Below, in pieces: positions 30,493-44,190 of a DNA stretch of 64,000 bases. The notes below the pieces were generated by a model that saw nothing but the letters and a program-made list of their open reading frames with translations, had not been told where the DNA came from and ran no database searches. The stretch's first letter is position 1, and every line of letters starts with the position of its first letter. This stretch comes from Brachypodium distachyon (Eukaryota; Streptophyta; Magnoliopsida; Poales; Poaceae). The DNA is taken from assembly GCF_000005505.3 (NCBI RefSeq), contig NC_016133.3, forward strand, positions 7,192,001-7,256,000. The letters are read 5' to 3'. A program made the translations under genes and the position numbers.

Positions 30493-30608
30493 TACTCCCT
30501 CCGATCCTAAATTGTTGTCGAAATATTACATGTATCTAGACGCTTTTTAAGAATAGATACATCATATTTGGACAAATTTGAGTCAAGAATTTAAAATCAG
30601 AGAGAGTA
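30493..30608. mobile_element. Stowaway MITE, 116 bp
   Basis: Starts tactccctccgatcctaaat and ends aaaatcagagagagta; the interior atattacatgtatctagac is the same as in the Stowaway at 10188. Confidence 0.8.
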
Positions 30609-33600
30609 CTTTTCATCCGTCAACGGCTGAAACCAGGTACCGATGGCCCCCGAGTGGTATTAATGCAACCATGTTATGGTTTCGGCACCCGGCATGCCAT
30701 ACTGGCTCTGAACTCACCTTTTCTTTTCTATTTTCGGAAAGGAGGTCGAAGTTGAAAGCATGGTCTTTTCATCAAAATGATGCACACAATCATATTTTAT
30801 TCATTTATTAACAAGCCTGATAAAATAAATACATCGATCAAAACAATGCTAAAACCACCAGCATATATCTACAATCCTGATGAAGAAAGTGGCCATTATC
30901 AGGGTCAAGTGTCCTGACCACGTACCACCGCTCAACATCGAAATCCGTAGACTGCACTTGACACAACTGATCTGGCAAATCCGCAGCGTGTGCCACTGCC
31001 CACGCTCAAGAATCAATTCCATGCCATCGGCCCCGAACTCACTGGCTGGACAACAATTACGACAACGACATGGCAAGTCTGAGGCCAACATGCAATGCCA
31101 TGCAACATGGCAAGTCCAGGATCAAACCGCTGGTACCGCCTCACCTGGTGTAGGGAACTATTGATATCCGATTTTGGCACTTGGGTCATGAATAGTATAA
31201 ATAAAAAGTTAATAAAGGGGCCATTTGCATACTTTTCTCTACTAAATACTCCGTATGACGATGGATTGGAATTTCGAAGTAACTCCCTCTGCGGCTACAG
31301 AATATTATTGTCTTCTAGTTAAATATTTGTGCGTTGCTTCTAATAAAAAACAAATTAAACTACTTCTTATAGATATATTAGACTAAAAACTAGTATTATT
31401 GTATATTTGTGTCATCTGCTAATAATGCTATCTAACTTTGTTGACGAACATCATTCTCATCTCGGTATTTTGGAATAGAATTATCATTTGCACTAGGCGG
31501 TGAAAACTTTTTTATGGTACGATTGGCTTTTTTGTTATAGGAGTAAAGATATGTTACTAAATTTCCCGCAAAAAAAATATGTTACTAAAAATTCACCTCT
31601 TATCCCAGTCTGGCAATCTTTGAATATTACGGTGTACGTGGATAAGCAGAAGATAACCTCTCTGTTCACTTTTGCGATGAAATTAACTGGGATCTTGCTA
31701 CAGTGATCTACTCATGACATGTATCCCAGTTTCGATGCTATTAACCGTAATCTAGGATATACCATGTTCCAACACAGTGAAAGGACGGTCACGGGCAACA
31801 GGACATTTACCGTAAGATGATTGATAATAGCTTCAGTTAAAGCTAACTTTACACACATGTCCACATCAGAATAGGATGGCCAGTGACGCATTCAAGGATG
31901 GCGACAAGTAGGAGCGATTTTATAGTTGGCATCGAAGCAATTTCGCCTCCTCTGGCCACTGATTCCTAAAGGCCCCGCAGCAGCAACAGTTTAGCCCATA
32001 AAGCACAGCCTGGCAGGCCCATAGAAAAACGTACAGGCCCATCGCACAGATCGTTTGTTCCTTGGGCTGGCAAATTGGCAATTGATCGCTACTTCACGCC
32101 ACACATTTCGACTGCGCATATTTCGACTGTTTTGACCATTTGGAGATGGCAATATTTACTATCCCCGTCTTTGACTTTTTAGCGAAAGCACGGACTTTGT
32201 TGACTGATAGATAGAGGTACATTATACTCGTTCTAGGACTAGCAGAGCCAAACAAAACGATCCGGTTGTAAAGACAAAGCACTCTTAACAAGGTTGTGGA
32301 TGCCCTTCCTTGATTTTCTTCCTTCTTGGACAAAAATAACATCTTGAAACTCCAAACTTCGCACCCCAATCTCACGTATAATGGCATTGCACAAACATTG
32401 TCATCAGCATCCTTTGATGACGCCCTTGATGACTACCGTCGTATCTGAAGCAATACAGAGTTTCTGAACATGAAGGTGTTGACAACCCGGTGAAGACAGC
32501 AATGGGGGCAATGTCATCAGGGGGCAAGTGGGCGACGACCAGGGCCTAGCGTTGGGAGGTAGTGGACAGCAGGTGTGCATGTGCCGCCATGTTTCTTTTT
32601 TTTTTTTTTTGAGCGAAGCCACGCGCACCTAGTTGTGCAGGTGTGCATGTACCGCCACCCCCCTGCTGGTATCCTGAAGTCCTACTCAAGAGATGGGGAA
32701 TGCAGAAACGTAGGATAGTTATTTGGATGGGCTGAACTTAATAACGGATAATTCCGAACTAGTTTGGACGGATTTTTTTTTTCCGAAATGGAGGGTATAC
32801 CTCCGACCTCTTCAATCGATGAACACAACCATGTTTGGATGGATATCCGCTTAAAGTACAGATAATCCGGTATCCCGATAATATGGGTTCTGTATCCTAT
32901 TTTGAATCCGGCTAAACTATCTATTCGTTTTCATACCCATCCAGTAGACGAATTCATCTCGTGCGTAGATCCGTTCCACTGGATTCATATGAAAATTACC
33001 AAAATGGGCCATCGGCAGAGACATTGCTTCAGCCTTTCATTCTTTTGCTTTACCAGCATGGATGGTTGTGTGCCCTTGGGCCATGGCACACGCAAGCCAG
33101 CCGTCCATACATTTCGTGCCGAAAAAATTAGTAAAAGAAACATATCCACTTCCGTACCTCTAGCTTTGAGCATATTATACAATGCAAGAAAATACAATAG
33201 AAGAGCCGAAGAAGATAGGCTAGAATAGGGTGCAAACGAGATCTCGCGAAAAGCCCGCTTCTAGTTCGTACCGTAAAAGAGCTCTCTCATAATTTTTTTC
33301 TTTTCGTTTTGTTTCCTCCAAACCGAATAAGCCCGGAATAAAAAAGCAAGAGGAGGAGGGAGAATCTGGTAAACAAAAATTCTGTGGTTTGGCACACTGA
33401 GAAAATAGTAAAGTGTTGATTAACAAATCTGTTTAAAATTTAAATCCCATGAGCCAAATATCTCGGATAAGTTCTGCCACACCATCCAGCCACGAACTTA
33501 CAAAACTCAATACGTATGCAACAGTACCGCATGCGGGCCACATCAGAAAACACAATATGTAGTTTAAGAACTGGAGTTCGTTAATTCTATACACGTCAGA

Positions 33601-34221
33601 TCGATATGATATTCAACTTATTTGCAGCAGACAGATGCATGCATCCTATATCGAACTCGTAACAGGACAGAAATGGATAGACACTAGGAGGTACGGAACG
33701 CGTAAACATCTGCGAATTGAGTGCGAACTAACGGACACGATCTCCAGCTGGAAAGGAGAGCTACCTCTCCTGTCCGTGCCACTGGCTCAGAAGGAGACGA
33801 TCGCGCCTGCCCATCCGATCGATCTCCATCGAATTATTTGTAACTAATCGGAAACGGCCGAGCTGGCCGGCCAATACGTGCAGACATAGCTCGCCTCTAG
33901 CTATAAACCAAAGCAAGCTAGTTAATGGGTGATGGAGAAGGGGAGCAACAATACAATACACGATACAGTTTGGAGTAGGACCTGCTGTGGACATTCGTCG
34001 CATCTCTGACGACTATTCTGGCTGCGATAGGCGGTGTCCTTTGGACAACCACCGGATCGGAGATGGATTTTGCGATACATTCGTGTGATCGGTGAGTGCG
34101 CCTAGAGCTCCCAATCGCCATACAAACTGAAGTAACGCGATTGAAAAATAAATAAGCCGTGTGCCTTTTGTGCAACCGTGTGTGATATTAAAATGAGCAC
34201 ACACCGTTAGAAATTGCAACC
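30609..34221. other. Intergenic, no gene recognised
   Basis: AT-rich. The stretch 32715-32945 carries ggataa/ccgataat motifs and a gttttcatacccatcca end like the hAT element at 9866, but no target duplication. Short overlapping frames otherwise. Confidence 0.4.
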
Positions 34222-35349
34222 ATGCCTCGTATGGGGATCGACTTAGTCTTGATTAATTCCGTTCTTACTACCCTGCCAATGTTCATGTTGTCTTTAGGGT
34301 ACGAAAAAGACTGGACTTCTTCTTTTTGTTGTTGGCAAAGCAATGAACAAAATTGTAAACATTGCCTCACTAAATGGGATATTATCCGCTTACGTAACGA
34401 AAAGGGGGTTTGGGGGTCGAGGTTTTGGATAATAAAAATAAGTCTCAGCAAATTGTTGTTTAAACTTTATAATGAGGAAGGTTTGTGACAAGAGTTGCTA
34501 CGGAATAACTATCTTTGTTCTAAACTTTGTCTCAGATTACAGTGAGACCTCTTGACTCTCCCTTTTGGAAAGGTCTCATGTGTGTCAAAGAAGCTTTTTA
34601 TCCAAATGTTTTTTTTGTAGGTAATGGGTTAATATTCGGTTTTGGGAAGATGCATGGCACGTTGCCCTACGGTACCCATCTCTCTTAAAATGGACGGATT
34701 GGTCGCATTTAGTCTGATGTTTAATGAGGGTTAACCTCTCTGCTGAGTTGGATGTTTTCTCATGGAAGCCGACCAGCTCTAGCATGTTTTCAGTTAAATC
34801 TATTATGAGGACCTGTTGAATGGCCACACTAGATTTTTCTGTGTGGAAACTTAAGATACCTTTGAAGATAAATATTTTTATGTGATTCTTAATAAAAGAG
34901 TTTTATTGACCAAAGATAATCTGATTAGGCGAAAATGGGTGGGCTGCAAGTTATGTTGTTTTTGTTATCATGAAGAGACAACTTATCATTTGTTCATGTC
35001 TTGTCCATTGGCTCGTTGCGTTTCGCGTATCATTCACATTTCTTTTAATCTACCTCCACCAACCAATATCACAAATATGTTTGAGAATTGTTTGATTGGA
35101 GTGAACAAGACAACGAAAGCTCACATTCGTGTTGAGGTTTTAGCTTTATGTTGGGCTATTTCGAATTGTGGAAATGATTTAGTTTATAACAAGACTGAAG
35201 TTGTTCATTTCTTGCAGGTTATTCACAAGGTTACGCATTGGATACGTTTATGGTTCTACCTACTTCGCATGGATCAGCGGGAATCTATGACCTTTGGGTG
35301 CAACCGACTGCAGACGGTTGCACGGGCTTTGTTCAACCAAGGTGGATGA
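34222..35349 (+). pseudogene. LINE ORF2 C-terminal remnant
   Basis: Translated pieces match the order found downstream of the reverse transcriptase core in plant LINEs: DLVLINSVLTTLPMFMLS, then CLTKWDIIRLRNEKG, and, in another frame (34882-35349), a zinc-binding zf-RVT-like segment with CKLCCFCYHEETTYHLFMSC. The pieces sit in different frames with stop codons between them, so this is a decayed copy. The EN and RT core domains are absent. Confidence 0.75.
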
Positions 35350-36623
35350 CGGTCCACTAATAGAATCAACAATGTTTAGCCTTTTCATGATGCTCTTTTT
35401 CCGTTGACTGACTTTTGTATCAACGTTGTGTGATCCTTGAACTATACAATGGATACTTTCAAACACTGCAATAAAATAGTTGTGTTCATCGATCGATGCA
35501 AAGACCGAGGAGTCTCTCTTTTTTTAAAAAAAATATGACAACTTGCGCATGGTTTATGTGGGCCAACAATGTGCAATGAACAACCCAATCACACAACGTG
35601 CGAAGACCAGCTGCGTATGATGACTTTCGCACAGTAACTCTCTAAATATCTTATTATTGTTTTTATGCTTTGTCTAGTATCATTCAAGTTTTTATGTTAT
35701 GGTATGGATATATCATATCAATTCATTTTGTATGGATAATGGTCGGATGAGTTTTCATTGATATAGAGCTAGTTCAAAACTGCATTAAGCATAGTTAAAC
35801 ATAACGGAACATGATTAAACCTAAATTAACATGCTAACAATAGCTGTTTGGGAGTAATTCATACTCCCTCTGATTTGCCCTTGCAGAGGCCCCTGTGCCG
35901 TCTTCGGCATGCCTGGTCGCCAACGAGTTCTGCCACGTGCGCTCGACACTGTCCTCCTCCTCCCTCTGATTTACCATTGTAGCCTCATTGAGTCTAACTT
36001 TACTTTTCGCGTCGGACCTCCAATTTCTCGTATACACCCTGTTGAGTAAGGAGCATATATTCTTGCCATTTCATCTATCTTACGAGTTCTCTTTCCTCTT
36101 TATGAACGTCGTTACATGTCATGTTGTCATGTCTTGATTATGCATACACACCACGGCCGGCTACACCCTTTCAGCTCTCTCAAATCCCATCACTAAATTA
36201 TATTTCAAAAATACATGTCATCGCATCATTAGTATACTCTTAATAATAATTAACTAGCAGAATAAGATAACTTATATATAAAAAATACTTTCACGAAGCA
36301 ACCCTACCGAAGCATGGGACATATGGAACGACATAATTAGAATTAGCTGGCAGAATATGATAGTATGATCTTCACCCGCATATTAAGATCGATCAATAAC
36401 CATATATAGTTTTCGTACGGAGTACATATATCGACATGATGTTTGGTTGTGACATTTGAGCAATATATAAAGATAGATAAGTTTTTGGCATCTACGCATA
36501 TATGAGTTCGCTTTTTGTCAATCAGAGAAGAAAGCTCGTGGAACTTGTCCTACTTTTTCTACACATAGTGGCCTAACTTTGACCATTCTGCATGCGCCGC
36601 ATGCAACCGAATTGAAAGGACAC
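35350..36623. other. Intergenic upstream of Prx4
   Basis: AT-rich. No gene seen. It includes the Prx4 promoter region. Confidence 0.45.
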
Positions 36624-36631
36624 TATAAATA
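36624..36631 (+). promoter_or_regulatory. Putative TATA box of Prx4
   Basis: TATAAATA, 141 bp before the ATG, in aaaggacactataaatag. The Prx6 promoter has the near-identical aaaggacgctataaatac at the same distance, and both are preceded by gcatgc-rich DNA, supporting recent common origin of the two promoters. Confidence 0.8.
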
Positions 36632-36743
36632 GGCGCGGCTCGTGGCATCCACAATTAAGCAAAAGCCACTGATCAGCTAACTATCGCACAGTGCAGTGTG
36701 GTGAAGAACACTGAACACACACTCAGTTTGCGTAGCTAGATAA

Positions 36744-37991
<1,248 letters not shown>

Positions 37992-38249
37992 TCAATCGTC
38001 GTCGTCTCATTATAAACTTCACAGTGCTAAGTGTGCAACGTGAGCATGCGTACAAGTAAGTACGATATGTGGTGATGGACATGCATGTGTATAGTTTGGT
38101 TGGCTACAAAGGAACCCAACCATGCAAGCAGCTTGCATGCGTGGATGGAAAAAATAAGAGATGTACGGTTGGTTCAAATAATTCCTGGGGTTCAAAAGTG
38201 AGTAACCCTGCTTCCAGGTTGTAAGATACCTTTGTGCCTGATCATGTAA

Positions 38250-38368
38250 TTGGCTCTCGCCGTCCTATATTAAGTGACTATATATTTCATATATCTAGAT
38301 GCCTTTTAGTTATAGATACATGCATATTTAGACAAATTTGAGTAACTTAATATGGGACGGAGGGAGTA
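38250..38368. mobile_element. Stowaway-like MITE, about 119 bp
   Basis: The right end (aacttaatatgggacggagggagta) is intact; the left end (ggctctcgccgtcctatattaagt) is its degenerate inverse. It lies about 260 bp after the Prx4 stop, so it may fall in the 3' untranslated region or just past it. Confidence 0.7.
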
Positions 38369-38392
38369 TAAGGAAACAAGTCAGTCTTCCTG

Positions 38393-38642
38393 TACTCTCT
38401 CTATTTCACAAAGGTTGGCGTATTTTGTTTCGCTAAGACAAGACTTTGACTAAGAATTACACTATTAATATTAATATGTAACATATATGATACAAAATCA
38501 TGATTATTAGAAAGAACTTTTAAAGACGAATCTCTTGATATAAATTTCATGTATGTAAAAACACATATTAATAGAGTTATCATTAGTCAAAACCTTGTCT
38601 TAACGAAAGAAAATACGTCAACCTTATGAAATGGAGGGAGCA
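38393..38642. mobile_element. Stowaway-type MITE with long inverted repeats, 250 bp
   Basis: Left end tactctctctatttcacaaa; right end reverse complement tgctccctccatttcataag. The inverted match continues through about 55 bp (ttggcgtattttgtttcgc versus ttgacgtattttctttcg). Different in length and interior from the 110-bp Stowaways. Confidence 0.8.
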
Positions 38643-40292
38643 TTGTCTTTCAGTCTTTCTTAATTATCTTAACGAGTAGTAACTTAATTTGTGATGTTCC
38701 GTTCGTGTTTCGATGTATGGACCAGTGGAGTTTCACTATCTAGACTATCGGTATGCTGGAGGTGGTGAATCCTAAAGCGAGCCTTGTGCCAGCGCACACA
38801 GTTAGCCGTTGTCATTCTATCTGGAACTTGGTCCAAAATAAACCAATCGAGGGGTCAAACAGTGCTGACCTCTCATAATCAAGAGCCAAAAGGGACTGCA
38901 GAGGAAGCGGACATCAAGAGCCAAAAGGGACTGCAGAGGAAGCGGACACCCCGTTGCTCTCCATGTGAATGTACAGGAAACAGGGGAGACTTTCAGTTGG
39001 ACGACTCGGATGGGCACATGGCTCCACTGGATAAGGAACACACAACCTGCAGTAATGACATGTACGATAATTGCAAATAACGCAACTGATTGATTATGAC
39101 AATTACTGAATTAGGAATTTGCAGCATGCATGTCAGTGACACCGCAAGTTTTAATAACCACTGGTGGTTATGCTATCAAGATCGAGCATTGGCAGGAAAC
39201 ACAAAAGCACTTCTGTTTCCGTTTTGGTTAAAAAGGATGGCATAGCCAGAAATAAAAGTTTGCGGTTTAGAGATATATACCTACCAGTTCTGCTATTTCT
39301 CTGACGTGCGTAGCTATAGCTTGGTCGGTTGTTGAGATTCCTACGAGTGCAAAAGGAATAAAATCTTGATCTATCTTTGGTTCGACCGAGAAGAGCCACA
39401 GTCATTCCCGTTGTTGTGTGTGTGTTACTGTGTTGTACTGTACCAGTTTGTTGTGTGTGTTACTGTGTTGCTATTGTCTGTTGGTTTTCTTCACCGTGGA
39501 TCTCCTTTCGGATGTTGAGCGTAGACACGGGCACAAGGCATTCCAATCTCTGACCCCGGCCCAAACGTCGTGTGTGGGTCGGCACTAGAAGCACGAGAGT
39601 GTTTTTCAGATGCTCTCAATTGACTGAGCTATATTCGCTCCCTGTATGATTATCTTTTTCTCGCTTCGAGTTTTTGTTGTTGTTGCTATGATGTTTTCTC
39701 TCGAATTTTTACACTGTTGGATCTCCTTTCAGATTATTCTTTTCTGCGGCTCATGGTAGCAACAAACGGAAGAACTACTACCGAAGAAAGGCATGTTGAG
39801 GCAGTTGACCGGTCTAAGCAGGTACCAGAAGGCAGTAGGCAGGGGCCAAGTGATCACGATGGCAATTTGTCCCAGCAAAAAGAACAGACTGGTTGCTTTC
39901 TGGCTTTGAAAAATAACCGAGCACAGCCAACAGTGCAGCCAAATGTGTCCCAGTTGCAACCCCTGAAACGCCAAACACTGTCCATTTCCACCTGCATGAA
40001 CAGCTCTGTCTTTTACTCGACCTGCGTACAAGAACTGGAAAATGAAATCGCTGGGCCACAATAGACGCTAGAGAGACAGCGGGAAGTTGGAATAGGCACA
40101 CTAGCCGAAAATTCCAATTAGATCCGGTATCACGGCCGCGCAAGACGCATAGGACGGTGTACAATAGGTCCCACTCGGTTGTATTCTACTCAGCCCAATA
40201 AGGGTTCTGTGTGGTCATGTACCCCAAGTCCTTCAATGTTGGCCTACTTGGTCATATAGACCAACTTGGTCCTAGCTTCACCCATGGGCCAA
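38643..40292. other. Intergenic, no gene recognised
   Basis: Contains the 35-bp tandem duplication at 38878 and a gtgtgtgttactgtgttg direct repeat near 39417-39475. Frames at 39717-40064 overlap on both strands and match nothing that I recognise. Confidence 0.45.
38878..38947. repeat. Perfect 35-bp tandem duplication
   Basis: The unit beginning atcaagagccaaaagggact occurs at 38878-38912 and again without change at 38913-38947. Confidence 0.9.
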
Positions 40293-40389
40293 TTTTTTTT
40301 AGGAAAAAACGGTCGTTTCCGTCATTCGATTAGAGAGAAAAAATAGAACTGTACAAGCTCTCAATCCCCGGGGATCAAAGAGAAGAGAA

Positions 40390-43300
40390 ACCAAAGCAAA
40401 GCATAAAGACGCGAGAGGAAAATCTAGACGTCTCCTGGGTCTATGGAGCTCGCCAAAGTACGGCTCTGCACCTCTTCCCAAACTAAGTAAGCTACCGCTA
40501 AAGCGGTCAAGGCCGACGAACGGAAGATTCGTCTGTTGCGTTCCTTCCAAATCCCCCACTAGGTGGTGATGAGCCTTCCGCTGAGCGTCCTCGTCTCCTT
40601 CTTTGGAAGGCTGTGAATAAGGCACTCCCAGTGGGCGTTGATGTCGGTGGTCAAAGGGATGGGCACCACCGTGGCCAAGCTCCAAGTCTGTATATGTCGC
40701 CATACCTCCGTGGTGAAACTGCAGTCGCGGAAAAGGTGGATGATAGTCTCCCCGTGGATATGGCAGAGCTTACACACCGGGTCGTGGGGCCATCCCCGAG
40801 AGGCCAGGTTGTCGGCCGTCAGGATCTTGTCATGTGCCGCCGTCCATGCAAAGAATTTGCAGCTTGGCGCCCGCTACCGCCTTCCATATTTTCCCTGACT
40901 CAAAAGGGGGGAGTGAGCCAGCAAACTGAATTCGATATGCCGAGGCGGTGGTGTATGAGGCCGAGGGGGTCCATCTCCAGGAGATGGGATCGTTCTCCTC
41001 GGAGAGGTGGACACCCTGAATGCACTCCCAAAGTGCGACGAAGTCCGAAAGTTGCTCCGTGCTGTTGATGCGAAGGAGGGCCCGAATCCAGTTTCCTCCA
41101 GACAATTCCTTTTGGACCGTGCGATTTTTTCTGGAGGCAATCGCAGAAAGGCTGGGCCATCTATTCCTCGGAGTGGATCCGTCAGGGAGCCAAGCATCGT
41201 GCCAGAATAACGCCTTCTCTCCCGCACCAAGGGAAATCTTCGTCGATGCCCTGAAGAGCGCCAAGTCCTCCTGGCCGCAAGGGGAGGGGAGTCCCAACCA
41301 TGGGCGGGCACGATCAGCCCACGCGAGCCAAGGCCAGTGGAGGCAGAGAGCCCTGCCGAACTTGGCCAAATCAAGGATTCCAAGCCCACCAAGCTCCTTG
41401 GGGCGGCACACCGTGGCCCAATTCACCAAAAGTATAGAGGACGACACTTGGCCTGGCTGATGAGTGCGTGCCCAGATGAAGTTCCGAATGAGTTTGTTTA
41501 TTTGGCGGAGGATTCCGGCAGGGAGCTTGAAGGCCGTGAGGGGGTAAGTGACCATGGCGGAGAGGACGGATCTTGCCAGAACGACACGTCCCGCCCGGGT
41601 AAAGTGTGTACCCCGCCAGCCCGCAAGGCGGGAGCCCACCTTGTCGATCAGCGGCTGGAAGGCGGTGCCTTTGAGCCTGGACGGGCAGAGAGGGAGGCCC
41701 AAGTAAGTGCAAGGGAAGGCCCCCAGCCTGGCCGGGAAGGCGGCAAGGGCGGCAGCAGATTGCGCCTCATTGCAGCCGATGAGGAAGATCTCTGATTTGT
41801 CGAGGTTGGTGCGCATTTCGGAGGTGTCTTCGAAGAGCACGATCAAGCGGTGGATTGCTTGTAAATCCATCGGCGAGGGGGAGGAGAAAATCCCGGCGTC
41901 ATCTGCGTAAAGAGAGACGCGCACGTTGACTGTGGTCGAGCGGAAAGGCTGGAGAAGACCGTCCAAAGCCGCCTTGCGCAAGATGTGGTGGAGGGGGTCC
42001 ATCGCGATGATGAAGAGCATCGGGGAGATCAGTGGATCTCCCTGTCTCAGCCCACGGGCATGGCGGATCCTCGGGCCCGGCACTCTGTTAAGGAGGGCGC
42101 GAGAGGAGGCGGACGAGAGGAGGAGGCAGATCCATTGCCGCCATTGGGGACCAAATCCGAGCGCGTCGAGGAGTTCCATAAGGAAAGGCCAAGAGACCGA
42201 GTCGAAGGCTTTGGAAATATCAAGCTTCAGGAAGCATGCCGGCTCCTTTTTCCGGTATAAATCCCAAATGATTCCTTGCACCAAGATGAAGTTGTCGTGA
42301 ATACATCGCTTCTTGACGAAGGCCAATTGAATAGCGGAAACCAGTTCCGGGAGCACTGGGGCAAGCCGTAGAGACAAAAGCTTGGAGAAGATCTTTGTAA
42401 GGCTGTGTATGAGGCTTATAGGGCGGAAGTCTCGAATGGAAGAAGCGTTTCCTTTCTTTGGCAGTAGCACAATGTGTGCCGAGTTGATAAGGGCAGAAGC
42501 GTGGCCTCCTGAGCTAGCAAGAGAGTCGATGGCCAGCTTGAGATCATCCTTGATGGTCTCCCAACAACTGCGGAAGAACTTCCCAATGAAGCCGTCGGGT
42601 CCGGGAGCCTTTTCCGCTGGAAGGCTGAATACTGCCACCTTGATTTCATCCATAGAGAAGGGTTGCTCGAGATGGCTAAGATCTCGAGGAGTGTAGCCGA
42701 GGGCTTGTCAGTTGAGCCCAGCTGTCCGCGGCACGGCAGTGCCGAGGAAGGCGCTGAAGTGCTCGAAGATTAAGTTTTCTTTCTCAAGATTGGTGATCGC
42801 CATGCCGGAGTTGTAGTCCAGAGATTGTATGAAGTTCTTCTTATGCCTTCCATTGGCACGGATGTGGAAGTATCTAGAGTTGACGTCTCCCATTCTGATG
42901 TTGGCCAGCCTAGCCCTCTGCCGGATCTTGCGCTTGGCGATGGTCGCAAGCCCCAGGAATTTGTTTTTCATGGAAGCGTGGAGGCTTCGCTCGGCGGGGG
43001 AGAGGTCCCTACTCTCCTGTGCCACGTCCAGACGGCCGATGATCTCGGTGGCAGTGTCCATCTGGAGGCTAGTGTTGCCGAAGCACAACTTATGCCATGC
43101 CTTCAACGCCTTGCTCGTTCTCGCCAACTTGACGTGGAATCTCCTGGTGTAGTCATGGGTAGCAACCGACGCCATCCAGGCATCTTTCACCACTTCCTGG
43201 AAGCCATCCATCCGCGTCCAAAAGGATGCAAAATGGAAGCCGCCCGTCCGAGGGAAGGCCTCGGAGCCCAAGAGTAGCAATGGTGCGTGGTCGGAAACGA

Positions 43301-44000
43301 CAGCCGGGAGAGCCTGTAACGACACCGCGGGGAAGAGGAGGTCCCAGCTCGTAGTGCAGAAAAAACGGTCAACGCGGGAGAGCGTGGGGTTGTCCTGCCC
43401 GCAAGACCAAGTGAAGCGGCGTCTCGAGAGGTGGAGCTCGCGGAGAGCAAGAAGGTCGAGTGCACGCTTAAAACTTCGCATGAGACGCCAGTTGAGCAGT
43501 GTATTATTCTTGTCCGCGGCGCGGTAGATGAGGTTGAAGTCACCGGGCACCAGCCATCTATCTCCTTGCATGGCCGCCACATCTTTCAATTCCCGGATGA
43601 AAGCAAGCTTATTTGCGACGCCTTGTGGGCCGTACATGCCTGTAAGCCGCCAAGAGGAACCATCTGCTTTCCAGGTGATTTTGGCGGAGATCGTATTCAA
43701 CGAGAGGGTGAAGTCGGACATAGAGAAGAAGCGGCAAGATGCAGCAAGGATGATGCCTCCACAGGTGCTGATAGCCGGAAGGAATCCATAATCATCAACG
43801 AAGTCGGGTCCGAGTAGGTTGGCAATGAATCGGCGATCGACGTGTTGAAGCTTCGATTCCTGCAGGAAAACAATGTAGGCTCTGGCTTCCCTTGTTAAAG
43901 CATTCACAGCTGAGCAGCGGCGGGGTTGTTGAGGCCACGAACATTCCAGCAAAGAAGATGGGTGGAATCGCACACCACAGGAGGAGGGATCGCAGTTGTC
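40390..44000 (-). pseudogene. LINE ORF2: endonuclease, reverse transcriptase, zf-RVT tail
   Basis: Endonuclease part (about 42711-44000): CWNVRGLNNP start, LQESKL, GDFNLIYR, SRVDRFF and SDHAPLLL motifs of the APE-type fold. Reverse transcriptase part (about 41400-42707): EKAPGPDGF, DISKAFDSV, RGLRQGDPLISPMLF and catalytic SLYADD. The tail has CKLCHIHGETIIHLFRDC and WGIWKERNRRIF. Breaks seen: a frameshift just after the CWNVRGLNNPA motif (about 43905-43920), an in-frame TGA at 42708-42710 between EN and RT, a frameshift near 40865-40880 before FFAWTAAHD, and an in-frame TAG at about 40559 just before WGIWKERN. EN to RT is otherwise one open frame of over 1,000 codons, so decay is recent. Confidence 0.88.
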
Positions 44001-44190
44001 GTCATCGGTGGGGTTGAAGAACACACATTGCATTGGGAATGAAAAGAGACAGCAGTGACACAGGCCAACTGGGTGGCCGATGACCTAATCTGCAACTACG
44101 ACAATTCTGCAAACAAGATATGGGCCCTTGCAGAGCACAACGCAGCGGCAGCAAATATGCCGACCAGGATAGCAGAACATACAGCAACAT

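Noticed and set aside
32715..32945. A second complete Ds-like element
   Set aside because: Shares ggataa-type motifs with the 9.9-kb element, but no matching 8-bp target duplication or clear paired termini was found.
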